Of a stretch of 64,000 nucleotides of DNA, positions 52,610 to 62,022 are shown in pieces. Source of the stretch: Devosia epidermidihirudinis. GTDB taxonomy: Bacteria; Pseudomonadota; Alphaproteobacteria; Rhizobiales; Devosiaceae. The notes beneath the pieces were generated by a model, which saw nothing but the letters and a program-made list of their open reading frames with translations, was not told the origin of the DNA and made no database searches. Where the stretch lies: assembly GCF_000971295.1 (NCBI RefSeq), contig NZ_LANJ01000019.1, positions 186,001 to 250,000 on the forward strand, in the 5' to 3' direction. Made by a program: the position numbers and the translations under genes. Position 1 is the first letter of the stretch. Each line of letters starts with the position of its first letter.

Positions 52610-53860
52610 ATGATGGAGATAGGCTTGCGGCGACGCGCGACCCATGATCGACCGGCAACCGGCACGACACCAGACGCTAAACTCACGCTAACCGATAGCG
52701 CCAGGGCGGTATTGCGCACACTCGCCGAACAAGGGTCGGTCACTCGACCGCAATTGGGTGCCCTCCTCGCACTGTCCAAGCCAACGATGTCGGCCGCAGT
52801 GTCGGAGCTCGACAACTTGGGTTTGCTGGCTGAAAAAGGGATCCATAAAGGCGCGACCGGCCGATCGGCTCAGATCTACGGCCTTGGACCTGGCGCAGGC
52901 TACGTCATTGGTGTCGATATTGGCGCGACGCAGATCCGCGCTCTTGCCTACGGCCTGGACGATGAACGACTGGGGGCCGCCACCAAGACCAAGCTCGCGG
53001 CGGACAAATCGTCGACGGATGGACTTATCGAGGTCATCGATGAGGTGACCAGCCTCGTGGCCGCCAGCTCGGGTCGCCGGGCTCGCCCGCTGGGGGCAAT
53101 CGCAGTCGCCGTTCCGTTGAGCGTCTCAGAACGACGGCTAAAAGAAGACGCCCTGCCTCTGCAGGATATGCTTGCAACGCTGCGCAAACGATTTCGCGCA
53201 CCGGTGATCGTCGAGAACAATGTGAACTGCGCCGCCATAGCCGAGCATCGTTTTGGCGCAGCTCGGGACATCGACGTACTGGCCTATCTTCAGGTGGGCG
53301 TTCGCATCGGTCTCGGGCTGATCATCGACGGCAAACTATTTCGCGGTGCCAACGGCTTTGCTGGCGAGGTGGGGCGCATTCCTTTCCCTTGGTCTGAAAC
53401 CGAAGTGCCGACACGCGAAGCGCTGGAACACTTCCTTGGCGCCAACGCCTTCATGGAGCGGGTTAAAGAAGGTTGGTCGGGCGAAGACGGCGAGGTGCCC
53501 GCCGGCGCCCGCGAGTTGTTCGAACTGGCAGCGGAGGGTTCAGCGACAGCTCAAGCCTGGGTCGACCGGCATGCTCGCGATATTGGCCGGCTGGTAGCAG
53601 CCTGTATCGGCATGTTTGACCCGGGTCGCATGGTGCTCGGCGGCGGTGTTGGGCAAAATCCGATGCTGATCGGCGAAGTCAGCAAAGTTGTACAGGAGCT
53701 GACCTGGAACACCGAGATTGCAGTGGGCACCCTGGGCGACGATGCTACAGCGCTGGGCGCAATGCGCATCGCCAGTCAGTTTGGCTTGGCCCAACTGACT
53801 GGCGACCCCAGCGGCGCAATTCTCTTGCCGCCGACGCCCCGGCAGCGCCGTAGCGCGTGA
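52610..53860 (+). CDS. ROK-family transcriptional regulator
   Basis: A 416-residue repressor. Residues 25-80 are a winged helix-turn-helix (VTRPQLGALLALSKPTMSAA). The ROK domain then starts with YVIGVDIGATQIRALAYG and has VIVENNVNCAAIAEHRFG near residue 203. The zinc motif CxCGxxGC usual in ROK proteins is absent: that place reads TREALEHFLGANAF. It is flanked by its probable operators, and convergent with the aldo-keto reductase gene 2 bases away. Expected to bind a phosphorylated or free sugar and release DNA. Confidence 0.92.
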   Translation: MMEIGLRRRATHDRPATGTTPDAKLTLTDSARAVLRTLAEQGSVTRPQLGALLALSKPTMSAAVSELDNLGLLAEKGIHKGATGRSAQIYGLGPGAGYVIGVDIGATQIRALAYGLDDERLGAATKTKLAADKSSTDGLIEVIDEVTSLVAASSGRRARPLGAIAVAVPLSVSERRLKEDALPLQDMLATLRKRFRAPVIVENNVNCAAIAEHRFGAARDIDVLAYLQVGVRIGLGLIIDGKLFRGANGFAGEVGRIPFPWSETEVPTREALEHFLGANAFMERVKEGWSGEDGEVPAGARELFELAAEGSATAQAWVDRHARDIGRLVAACIGMFDPGRMVLGGGVGQNPMLIGEVSKVVQELTWNTEIAVGTLGDDATALGAMRIASQFGLAQLTGDPSGAILLPPTPRQRRSA

Positions 53861-53862
53861 CC

Positions 53863-54867
53863 TTAACGGGTCACGCGACCCTCCACAGGATAAGCCGGAT
53901 CAATGTAGCCCGGGGTGGAATCGTGGCCGGCTGGAACCATGGCGCTGAGAGTTTCTTCGTCCTGAGCGCTGTAGTCGTAATTCAGTGCCTCAACATAGCC
54001 CTGCCATTGCTGCAGCGTACGCGGCCCGGCAATAACAGAGGACACCGACTTGTTAGCCAGAACCCATTGCGTCGCCAGAGTGACTGAGTTGGTCTTACGC
54101 GTCGCCGCATAGGCTGCCACCTTCTCCGCTATGGCGAGGGATTCTTCTCGCCACTCCGTAGCCAACATACGTGCATCCTTGCGACCGGCGCGGCTATCTG
54201 GATCGGGCTCCTGACCCGCCCGATACTTACCGGTGAGCACGCCACGGGCCAGCGGGCTATAGGGCACCAGCCCAATGCCATAATGCAGAGCAAGCGGGAT
54301 CAGATCGTATTCGGCGGTGCGGTTAAGCATGTTGTATTGCGGCTGGAACATGACCGGACGATCAATCCCCAGATCGTCGCACATCTGACTGACGATGGCC
54401 GCGCGCCATGGGCGGAAGTTCGACATACCGAAATAGCGAACCTTGCCGTCTCGGATCAGGCTTGCAACTGCCAGCATGGTCTCTTCAAGGGGCACATCGC
54501 GATCTTCACGATGCAGGCACAAGACGTCCAGATAGTCGGTGTCGAGCCTCTTCAAACAAGCTTCAGTGCCTTCCAAAACCCAGTGGCGCGACAGGCCGCG
54601 TGAGTTGGGATTGGTACCAGTGGCGTTGCCCATCTTCGAGCACAGAACCCAATCGCCACGATCTGCCTTGATGGCCTTACCGGTGATCTGCTCGGCCGCA
54701 CCGCCGTTGTAGACGTCAGCACTGTCAATGAAATTCACACCACCATCCTTGGCGGCAGCGATGATTTCGATGGCATCCTTTTCGTTGGTCTGATTGCCGA
54801 ACATCATTGTGCCCAGGCACAGCTCCGAAACGCGCAAACCACTGCGCCCTAATTGACGATAGTCCAT
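53863..54867 (-). CDS. aldo/keto reductase
   Basis: A 334-residue NADPH-dependent reductase of the MFS-like YghZ/Tas type. The catalytic tetrad is visible: Asp in FIDSADVY, Tyr in the same motif, Lys in CSKMGNATG, His in LCLHRED. The cofactor site is near GMSNFRPW and VIAGPRTLQQW. GAGGAG precedes the start. Last gene of the Dpp-type operon, 27 bases after the enolase-superfamily gene. Confidence 0.9.
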   Translation of the reverse strand: MDYRQLGRSGLRVSELCLGTMMFGNQTNEKDAIEIIAAAKDGGVNFIDSADVYNGGAAEQITGKAIKADRGDWVLCSKMGNATGTNPNSRGLSRHWVLEGTEACLKRLDTDYLDVLCLHREDRDVPLEETMLAVASLIRDGKVRYFGMSNFRPWRAAIVSQMCDDLGIDRPVMFQPQYNMLNRTAEYDLIPLALHYGIGLVPYSPLARGVLTGKYRAGQEPDPDSRAGRKDARMLATEWREESLAIAEKVAAYAATRKTNSVTLATQWVLANKSVSSVIAGPRTLQQWQGYVEALNYDYSAQDEETLSAMVPAGHDSTPGYIDPAYPVEGRVTR

Positions 54868-54894
54868 ACGATTGCTCCTCTTCGTAGACGCGAG

Positions 54895-56010
54895 CTATTG
54901 CGCCCGCACTGGAATGCTGCGGCGCGTCATAGCGGCAGCATCGAACTCGAGCCCCAGGCCTGGGGCTGTGGGCAAAATGAAGTGACCATCCACTGGTCGG
55001 GACGGATTGCGGAAAACTGAATCGGCGCGCTCCCAGCCGTCACACAACTCTACGGGTTTGGAGCGCAGCATGATGGTGGACAGCATGTGCAGATTGGCCA
55101 TGTGACCGATGGTGGGCTGGGTCTGGTGGGGCGCCAGTTCCACCCCGTGAGCAGCAGCAATGGCCTGGCATTGCATGAGACCGGATATTCCACCCATCTT
55201 GATGATGTCCGGCTGCACCATGCGCACGCCAGCTTCGATCAGATCTTTCACGCCCTGTAGCGTATAGGTCTGCTCACCCGCCGACACGGTAATATCGAGG
55301 CGCCGGGCCAGCTCGCCGGTGGCCGCAACATTGTAGTGCTGCAGCGGCTCCTCGAACCAGATGTAGCCTAGATCCTCAAGCTCACGCCCGACGCGAATTG
55401 CTGCGCCGAGCGAATAGCCATTGTTGGCGTCAAACGCCAAGGGGAAGTCATCCCCCAGCGCCTTGCGCACGGCCCGTGCCTTGGCGATATCGCCAGCAAC
55501 ATCGAGATCCTGCTTGGTGCGATCCCCATCGCGGCGCAGCTTGAGGGCTGCAGGGCGCTCAGTCTCGACGCGTTGCATGGCCGTCTTTACCAGCCAATCA
55601 ACCGTGTTTGCCGCCCCGCCACCCATGGACGAATAGCAAGGCAACCGACCCTGCCAGGCACCGCCCAAAAGCTTGTAGACCGGCAAATCCAGCAACTTGC
55701 CCTTGAGATCCCACATGGCAATATCAAGCGCGGCAATCGCCCCCGTCACCACGCCCTCGGGGCCAAGCTTCATACATTTGTGCAACAATCGATCGAGCAG
55801 CACCGCCTGGTCCAGCACATCTTGCCCAACCAGATCGCGCGCCATGTCATTGGCAATTACGATGAGCGATGCCAACCCGCCCTGCATGGGCGACGTTTCA
55901 CCCAGGCCGAACAGTCCGTCCTCCCCCTCCACCCGCACGAAAGCGCTACGGAAGCCCTGCCCCGGCTCGGCCCACTCCAATTGAAAGGTCTCTATCTTGG
56001 TGATTTTCAT
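54895..56010 (-). CDS. mandelate-racemase/muconate-lactonising-type enolase-superfamily enzyme
   Basis: A 371-residue enzyme of the enolase superfamily, in which acid-sugar dehydratases are frequent. Three metal ligands are in place: Asp in FDANNGYS, Glu in FEEPLQ and Glu in SAGEQTY. The general acid/base set is KLR (K-x-R) near residue 160, Asp in QPDIIKMGG and His in APHQTQPT. Start at ATG 56010 (MKITKI) fits the family; GTG at 56019 is directly after the previous stop. It probably dehydrates or racemises a sugar acid, not identified. Confidence 0.88.
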   Translation of the reverse strand: MKITKIETFQLEWAEPGQGFRSAFVRVEGEDGLFGLGETSPMQGGLASLIVIANDMARDLVGQDVLDQAVLLDRLLHKCMKLGPEGVVTGAIAALDIAMWDLKGKLLDLPVYKLLGGAWQGRLPCYSSMGGGAANTVDWLVKTAMQRVETERPAALKLRRDGDRTKQDLDVAGDIAKARAVRKALGDDFPLAFDANNGYSLGAAIRVGRELEDLGYIWFEEPLQHYNVAATGELARRLDITVSAGEQTYTLQGVKDLIEAGVRMVQPDIIKMGGISGLMQCQAIAAAHGVELAPHQTQPTIGHMANLHMLSTIMLRSKPVELCDGWERADSVFRNPSRPVDGHFILPTAPGLGLEFDAAAMTRRSIPVRAQ

Positions 56011-56019
56011 GTTGGGCAC

Positions 56020-57015
56020 TCAGGACGAAAGCGGGATCGGATTGGGCACCGCAAAGTGGCATGCAGCCTGGTGGGCATCACCAATGGAGCGCAGCGGCGG
56101 CCGCTCGACGCGACAAATATCCTGCGCCAGGGGGCATCGGGTGTGAAAATGACAACCCGGCGGAATGCGCCGTGGGCTGGGCACATCGCCCTTGAGCACA
56201 ATGCGCTGGGTTTTGCGATGCGGATCAGGTTGCGGCGCAGCCGACAGCAGGGCCTGAGTATAGGGGTGATGCGGTGTATCGTAGATGGCGCGCTTCGGAC
56301 CGATTTCGACAACGCGGCCTAAATACATGACCATGACCCGGTCGGCGAAGTGGCGGACCACCGCCAGGTCATGCGCCACGAAGAAATAGGAAAAGCCACG
56401 CTCTTCCTGCAGGTCTTGCAACAGATTGACGATCTGCGCCTGCACCGACACATCCAGGGCCGACACTGGCTCGTCGGCCACGATGAAGGATGGATTAAGG
56501 GCAATGGCGCGGGCAATCCCGATGCGCTGACGCTGCCCGCCAGAAAACTGACGCGGAAACTTGTCCATGATGGCAGACGACAATCCCACTTGTTCAAGCA
56601 AAGTCGCGACCTTGTCGCGGCGTTGGGTGCGGTTCAGCGATGGCTCGAAGACCTCGAATGGTTCGCCAACAATCTCGCCGACGCGACGTCGGGGACTGAG
56701 CGAACCATAGGGGTCCTGAAAGATGATTTGCGCGTTTGCACGCACCGCCCGCATGTCGCGACGCGATAGCTCGGTGACGTTAACGCCATCCAGATGGACG
56801 GTCCCACTGGTAGGCTCAATGAGGCGCAACAACAAACGCCCCAAGGTCGACTTGCCGCAGCCACTTTCACCGACCACCGCGAGCGTTTCACCCCGCGCAA
56901 TCTCGAACGAGACGTCGTCAACGGCCCGGACGCCGGGATCGCTTTTCCCGAACAGGCGGCCAGCTGAACTGAAGGTTTTTCCGAGACCTTCGGCTCGCAA
57001 CAGGGTCTCGGCCAT
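56020..57015 (-). CDS. DppF-type ABC ATPase
   Basis: A 331-residue ATP-binding subunit. Walker A GESGCGKST, signature [10 protein letters not shown], Walker B FIVADEPVSALDVS, and the C-terminal cysteines of the oligopeptide/dipeptide class (CHFHTRCPLAQDIC) that bind an iron-sulfur cluster or metal. Start MAETLL overlaps the preceding stop by one base (TAATG). Confidence 0.94.
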   Translation of the reverse strand: MAETLLRAEGLGKTFSSAGRLFGKSDPGVRAVDDVSFEIARGETLAVVGESGCGKSTLGRLLLRLIEPTSGTVHLDGVNVTELSRRDMRAVRANAQIIFQDPYGSLSPRRRVGEIVGEPFEVFEPSLNRTQRRDKVATLLEQVGLSSAIMDKFPRQFSGGQRQRIGIARAIALNPSFIVADEPVSALDVSVQAQIVNLLQDLQEERGFSYFFVAHDLAVVRHFADRVMVMYLGRVVEIGPKRAIYDTPHHPYTQALLSAAPQPDPHRKTQRIVLKGDVPSPRRIPPGCHFHTRCPLAQDICRVERPPLRSIGDAHQAACHFAVPNPIPLSS

Positions 57016-58010
57016 TACTGCACCTCCATCTCGGTCGTCCTCACTGGCGCCGTGACCCAGCAGGCGGCTCCGTGGCCAGCGCCGTGGTCGAACATCGGTG
57101 GCATGTCCACTGCACAGCGATCGATCTTGCGCGGGCAGCGCGGCTGGAAAGGGCATCCGGCCTTGATCGATCCAGCGGGCGGAACGGATCCAGGTATCTG
57201 ATAAAGCCTGCGCTCTTCGTGACCGGGGCGAACAATCGAGCGCAGCAAGCCATCAGTGTAAGGATGGGCTGGGGCGTCAAAGATTGTCGCAACAGGACCA
57301 GTTTCCACCACCCGTCCGGCATACATCACCACAACGCGATCACAGACTTCGGCAATGACGCTCAGGTCGTGAGAAATCAGCAGCACAGCGGTCCCGGTGT
57401 CCTGGCGAACCTTGTTCATCACATCCAGAACCTGGGCCTGGATGGTCACGTCCAGCGCCGTTGTTGGCTCGTCAGCGATCAGCAGGCGCGGCTCGCATGC
57501 CAGCGCCATGGCAATCATTACACGCTGGCGCATGCCACCAGAAAACTGGTGCGGATAGGCCCCCATACGGGCTTCGGCATCGGGAATGCCGACCATTTGT
57601 AGCAACTCAACGACGCGTGCCAGCCTGTCCGATCGTGACATGCGGCGGTGCAGCTTGATCGCCTCGCCGACCTGATCGCCAATTGTCATGACCGGATTGA
57701 GCGAACTCATCGGCTCCTGAAAGATCATTGAAATCTTGCTGCCGCGGATTTCCGGCATGACGTCGCGTGGAAGTTGCAAAAGATCGACCCCTTCGAACTC
57801 AATGCGACCGCGCGCGATAAGACCTGGAGGTTCGGGGATCAGCCGCAACACGGCCAGCGAAGTCAGCGATTTGCCTGATCCGGATTCCCCCACCAGGCCC
57901 ACGGCCTCGCCCGCATTGACCGTAAAACTGACACCTTCAACGACGCGGGTGATCCGTCCCTTGGCGATGAAATCCACGGCCAGGTCGTCAATTTTGAGAA
58001 GCGGGCTCAC
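57015..58010 (-). CDS. DppD-type ABC ATPase
   Basis: A 331-residue partner ATPase with [26 protein letters not shown] and [12 protein letters not shown], and the C-terminal class motif [14 protein letters not shown]. Unlike the fused ATPase at 8777, the two domains here are separate proteins. Overlaps the permease gene by 4 bases. Confidence 0.94.
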   Translation of the reverse strand: MSPLLKIDDLAVDFIAKGRITRVVEGVSFTVNAGEAVGLVGESGSGKSLTSLAVLRLIPEPPGLIARGRIEFEGVDLLQLPRDVMPEIRGSKISMIFQEPMSSLNPVMTIGDQVGEAIKLHRRMSRSDRLARVVELLQMVGIPDAEARMGAYPHQFSGGMRQRVMIAMALACEPRLLIADEPTTALDVTIQAQVLDVMNKVRQDTGTAVLLISHDLSVIAEVCDRVVVMYAGRVVETGPVATIFDAPAHPYTDGLLRSIVRPGHEERRLYQIPGSVPPAGSIKAGCPFQPRCPRKIDRCAVDMPPMFDHGAGHGAACWVTAPVRTTEMEVQ

Positions 58011-58876
58011 GATTGCGTCTCCGGATCCAGCGCATCGCGCAGGGCATCACCCATGACATTGAACGACAGCACCACGACGGTGATAAGCAAACCAGCGCCG
58101 ATGATCGGCCAGGGCGAACCAAAGATATTGCTCAGGGCGTCACGGATAATGTTGCCCCAGCTGGCGGCTGGTGGTTGCGTGCCGAGGCCAAGAAAGCTCA
58201 GCGAGGCCTCCAGGCGGATGGCCGACGCGACCCACAAGGTCAGCAACACCATGATTGGCGCGGCGATATTGGGCAGCACGTGGCGAATAATGATGCGGGG
58301 CGAACTCAACCCCACAGCGACCGCCGCCTCAACATAGGGTTCCTGAACCACCGACAAGGTTGAAGCACGGGCAACACGAGCAAAACCCGGAATGAACGCA
58401 ACGGCGATAACGCCCACCACATTCCAGAAGCCACCGCCAAGGACCGAGGCAATCATGATGGCCAGCAACAACTCTGGAAAAGACAGCATGGCGTCGTTGA
58501 GCCGCGTCAAAAGACGATCAACGATGCCACCGTAGTAGCCAGCCACCACGCCGAGAATTGTACCGATCACAGCGGCAATGACGGGTGATACCAACCCCAC
58601 AATCAACGAATTGCGCGAGCCGAATATCAACCGGGATAGCACGTCACGCCCGAACTGGTCGGTGCCGAGCCAATGCTCCATGGAAGGATATTGATTGATT
58701 TTGAAGACGCTCTGGGTGAGCGGATCCATCGGGGCCAGAAATGGCGCGAAAATCGCCACCAGCACCATTATCATGATGACAACGCCGGCAGCTGTCACCG
58801 CCAGATTGCCGGTGAACAGGGTCTGCAGGAAGTTGGGCGAACGGACGACAGGCACAGTCGGAACAGCCAGACTCAT
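58007..58876 (-). CDS. DppC-type ABC permease
   Basis: A 289-residue six-helix permease with the EAA loop EPYVEAAVAVGLSSPRIIIRH and VLPN motif. Normal size for the class, unlike the 399-residue one at 7566. Stop and start overlap on both sides (ATGA). Confidence 0.94.
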   Translation of the reverse strand: MSLAVPTVPVVRSPNFLQTLFTGNLAVTAAGVVIMIMVLVAIFAPFLAPMDPLTQSVFKINQYPSMEHWLGTDQFGRDVLSRLIFGSRNSLIVGLVSPVIAAVIGTILGVVAGYYGGIVDRLLTRLNDAMLSFPELLLAIMIASVLGGGFWNVVGVIAVAFIPGFARVARASTLSVVQEPYVEAAVAVGLSSPRIIIRHVLPNIAAPIMVLLTLWVASAIRLEASLSFLGLGTQPPAASWGNIIRDALSNIFGSPWPIIGAGLLITVVVLSFNVMGDALRDALDPETQS

Positions 58877-59811
58877 TTGCCAGCCCTCACGCGCGGATCG
58901 ATGACGACATAGGCCAAGTCGACCAGAAGGTTGACCGAGAGTACGATGAAGGCAAACACCGCCACGCCGCCCTGAATGACGGGATAATCGCGGCGCGCGA
59001 TGGCGCTGATCAACATTTCGCCAATGCCAGGCCGGTTGAATACCAGTTCGATCGCCACTGAACCGGAAAGCGTCGCCAGAAGGCTCAGGCCAATACCTGT
59101 CGCAATCGGCATCAGCGCATTGCGCAAGCCGTGACGATAGATAGCGCGAGGCTCGCGCGCTCCCTTGGCGCGCGCGGTGCGCACATAATCCTTGCCCAAA
59201 ACTTCAAGCAGCGAGGTTCTGGTAAGACGAGCGACGAAAGCTGACTTCACGAATGCCAGGGTAATTGCGGGCAGCAGCAAATGGTGCAGCCGGCTCGCAA
59301 GATCAGTGCCCGCTCCGTTGATAGGCACCCAGCCGAGGTTGAGCGCGAAGACGATCAGCAACACCGCGCCCAGGTAAAAGTCAGGAACAGCGTAACCCAC
59401 GAGCGAGTAGACCCGAACGGCAGCATCGGGCCATTTCCGGCGCTTGACCGCGGCCAATACGCCAAGGGGGATCCCAGCCAGAATGCCGAAGAGCATCGCC
59501 ATCAGCGTCAGCTCGATCGTGTAGGGTAAGTTTCGCCCGATCATATCGACGACCAGGTTTTGACTGGTCAAAGACCGCCCAAAATCGAGCCGGACCATAT
59601 CCCATAGGAAGACGAAATACTGCTGCCAGATCGGCAGATTGAGCCCCATCTGCTCTCGGAACAGCGCCAACTGTTCTTGGCTCGCATAGTCCCCCAGCGC
59701 AAGTAGAGCCGGATCACCTGGCAGCAGACGCAAGGCAACAAATACCAGGGTCAAGATCAACAAAATTGTGGGTACTGCATCCAGCACCCGCCCCAGAATT
59801 AGCCTCAGCAT
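58873..59811 (-). CDS. DppB-type ABC permease
   Basis: A 312-residue permease; first helix ILGRVLDAVPTILLILTLVF, class motif PGDPALLALG, EAA loop KDYVRTARAKGAREPRAIYRH. First gene of the operon: 122 bases before its start lies ROK operator 3, shared with the divergent kinase gene. Confidence 0.94.
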   Translation of the reverse strand: MLRLILGRVLDAVPTILLILTLVFVALRLLPGDPALLALGDYASQEQLALFREQMGLNLPIWQQYFVFLWDMVRLDFGRSLTSQNLVVDMIGRNLPYTIELTLMAMLFGILAGIPLGVLAAVKRRKWPDAAVRVYSLVGYAVPDFYLGAVLLIVFALNLGWVPINGAGTDLASRLHHLLLPAITLAFVKSAFVARLTRTSLLEVLGKDYVRTARAKGAREPRAIYRHGLRNALMPIATGIGLSLLATLSGSVAIELVFNRPGIGEMLISAIARRDYPVIQGGVAVFAFIVLSVNLLVDLAYVVIDPRVRAGK

Positions 59812-59933
59812 CTCACACCTATCCCTCCAAAGAGCCGTCGCCTTCTTAAGGAGGCATTTCGACTCTCATCGACAGCTCACCATCTATGGAGCCTTGACGC
59901 AGCAACCAAATCATAGTTTTAAGCCGATATCCA

Positions 59934-59960
59934 GTTAGTTCGTAAAAATTCCGAACTAAC
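59934..59960. promoter_or_regulatory. ROK-type operator 3
   Basis: GTTAGTTCG and CGAACTAAC, perfect 9-base arms around TAAAAATTC. It is the most symmetric of the three sites. It sits in the 250 bases between the divergent Dpp-type operon and the kinase-SIS operon. Confidence 0.88.
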
Positions 59961-60061
59961 TTGTAATCGCCGAGAATTGTTGCCAGAGTACCGCGGGCCT
60001 TCACTCACGAGACCCACACTGCCAACGACGAACGCCCATGGTGGGCCGAACAGGACGACTG

Positions 60062-60967
60062 ATGAATAACCAGCTTGTTGTTGGCATCGATATCGGAGGG
60101 ACCAAGACGCATCTAATTGCGGCGAATGGCGAATCCGACCTTGCCGAACACGTGGTACGTACCGCCGAGTGGCGCGTAGCAGATGTGCAATCCAACGCAA
60201 TTTCAATCCGCGATTTGGTGCAAAGCCTGTGCCGAGAGGAAACGCCTACGGCAGTGGCAGTCGGCGCGCACGGATGCGACACCGACTGGCATTGCGATCA
60301 ACTGCAAGCGGCACTTGCCACAGTGCTCTCCTGCCCCGTTCGAGTCGTAAATGACTGCGAGCTCCTGATCCCAGCTGCCGGCTTTAGCGCCGGTATCGGC
60401 GTGGTATCCGGCACCGGGTCCATCGCAGTATCTCGCTCTGCTACGGGCAATATGTTGGCGGCGGGCGGATGGGGCTGGCTTTTGGGCGACGAAGGGAGCG
60501 CTCCAACTCTAGTGCGCGATGCGGCGCGCGCGGTGCGGGCTTCTATAGATCACGGCCTATCCGACGACCCGCTGATCGCCATGTTGCTGGGCGCGCTCGG
60601 CATTGATGACCCCATCAAGCTGGGCCGACGCCTCTATGAAATGGGTGATGGCGTTGTATGGGGGCAGCAAGCGCCAGTGGTGTTCGAGGCTGCAGAGGCA
60701 GGATCAAGGCTGGCCACAATGGTTGTCAGTCAGGCCGGAGAGGCCTTGGCTGAGCTAGTTACGACGCTTGTTGGCCGCGGTGCCGACGCCCGACATGTTG
60801 TTGCCGGAGGTGGCGTAATCGTCCAGCAACCGCGCCTCATGGAGGCTTTTCACACGGCCATGGCGAAAAAACATCCCTCCAGTCGGGTCACCTTGCTGGA
60901 CGCCGCACCCGTCAAAGGTGCGCTCACTTTGGCGCGGCGCCTTTCCATGCCGAACGCTCACACTTGA
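60062..60967 (+). CDS. BadF/BadG-type sugar kinase (N-acetylglucosamine kinase-like)
   Basis: A 301-residue ASKHA-fold kinase. The ATP phosphate loop is VVGIDIGGTKTHLIAANG at residues 7-24; the second, GVVSGTGSIAVSRS, is near 118; the third, HVVAGGGVIV, near 248. It matches the eukaryotic-type N-acetylglucosamine kinases. Start set at MNNQL; the frame is open eight codons upstream. Coupled to the SIS gene. Confidence 0.88.
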   Translation: MNNQLVVGIDIGGTKTHLIAANGESDLAEHVVRTAEWRVADVQSNAISIRDLVQSLCREETPTAVAVGAHGCDTDWHCDQLQAALATVLSCPVRVVNDCELLIPAAGFSAGIGVVSGTGSIAVSRSATGNMLAAGGWGWLLGDEGSAPTLVRDAARAVRASIDHGLSDDPLIAMLLGALGIDDPIKLGRRLYEMGDGVVWGQQAPVVFEAAEAGSRLATMVVSQAGEALAELVTTLVGRGADARHVVAGGGVIVQQPRLMEAFHTAMAKKHPSSRVTLLDAAPVKGALTLARRLSMPNAHT

Positions 60968-60981
60968 AATCGAGGACCATC

Positions 60982-61989
60982 ATGGAACGCGTCGGTTATC
61001 GCGCTGCAGTAAATCGCCAACCCCAAAGCCTAGCGACTTGCCTGACCAACCTTGCCAGCCTTGCGGGTGATGTGAACCTGGAGCATTTTCGTAAGGGGCC
61101 GCTAGCTCTGGTTGGCATCGGCGCCAGCTATCAAGTCGCCTTGGCCGGGGCACACTATCTTCGCCAGTCGGGTATACTTGCCCTCCCTCTCTACCCAGGC
61201 GAGTTTGAGACCAGTGATCTCAGTCTTTATGGCGGCATAATCTTGCTGTCCGCATCGGGAGAAAGCGCCGAGATTCTGGACGCAGCCACCTATGCAGCGC
61301 CTCTGCCTCGGATGGTGCTCTGTCGTGATGCCGTCAATCCGCTTGCCGAACTGTGCGATCTGGTGATTGCCGCAGAGAGCGGCGCGGACAACGGAGCCAG
61401 TTCAACCGGTTATACCGGAATGCTACTGGCAATCGGCTTGTTGACGCAGGCACTGACCAATCGGGGCATTCCGGCCGAGATCACGGCGCTTCCCGAAACA
61501 GTGGAAACCCTACTGCGCACCAATGGGCCAGCGTCGCTCCGCGCCGCCGAACGACTCGCGCTCAGCACGTCAATTGACGTGGTTGGCAACGGCGTGGGGC
61601 TGGCAACAGCCGGTGAAGGCGTGATTTTGCTGCGCGAAGCCGCGCGCATGCCCGCATTTGCCTGGGATACGCGTAACTATCTACACGGCCCGATGGAGTC
61701 ACAGGACCAGAACACCGGCCTCATCGCCATCGGCACCGGCCGCGAGCCCAGCATCGCCACAGAAGCGGCTGCCTTTGGCAGCGCAGCTGTGTTGCTCGCT
61801 AACAGACAGCAGACCGACACCGCGACTTTGGTTGTACCGGTCCCGCACATGAGCGACCCAATTGCGAGGGCGATTGTCGACATTGTCGCCATTCAGATGG
61901 TCGTTGCTGAGATGCAGGATATGGCGGGCCTGACCGACACCCGCTTCCGGTATCCGCAATCGGATACAAAGCGGCGCGCGGCATCCTAG
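60982..61989 (+). CDS. double-SIS-domain sugar isomerase/deaminase-like protein
   Basis: A 335-residue protein with two SIS domains, as in the isomerase half of GlmS and in AgaS/FrlB-type enzymes. LVGIGASYQVALAGA near 40 and LLSASGESAEILDAA near 90 form the sugar-phosphate site, with the second domain near 195 (VVGNGVGLATAGEGVILLREA) and NYLHGPMES near 230, a GlmS-like motif. With a kinase before it, a phosphorylated amino sugar is the likely substrate. The ATG at 60982 has GAGGA 5 bases before. Confidence 0.88.
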   Translation: MERVGYRAAVNRQPQSLATCLTNLASLAGDVNLEHFRKGPLALVGIGASYQVALAGAHYLRQSGILALPLYPGEFETSDLSLYGGIILLSASGESAEILDAATYAAPLPRMVLCRDAVNPLAELCDLVIAAESGADNGASSTGYTGMLLAIGLLTQALTNRGIPAEITALPETVETLLRTNGPASLRAAERLALSTSIDVVGNGVGLATAGEGVILLREAARMPAFAWDTRNYLHGPMESQDQNTGLIAIGTGREPSIATEAAAFGSAAVLLANRQQTDTATLVVPVPHMSDPIARAIVDIVAIQMVVAEMQDMAGLTDTRFRYPQSDTKRRAAS

Positions 61990-62022
61990 AACACGCCGCG
62001 GTGATGCAAGAGGGGTGATGCT

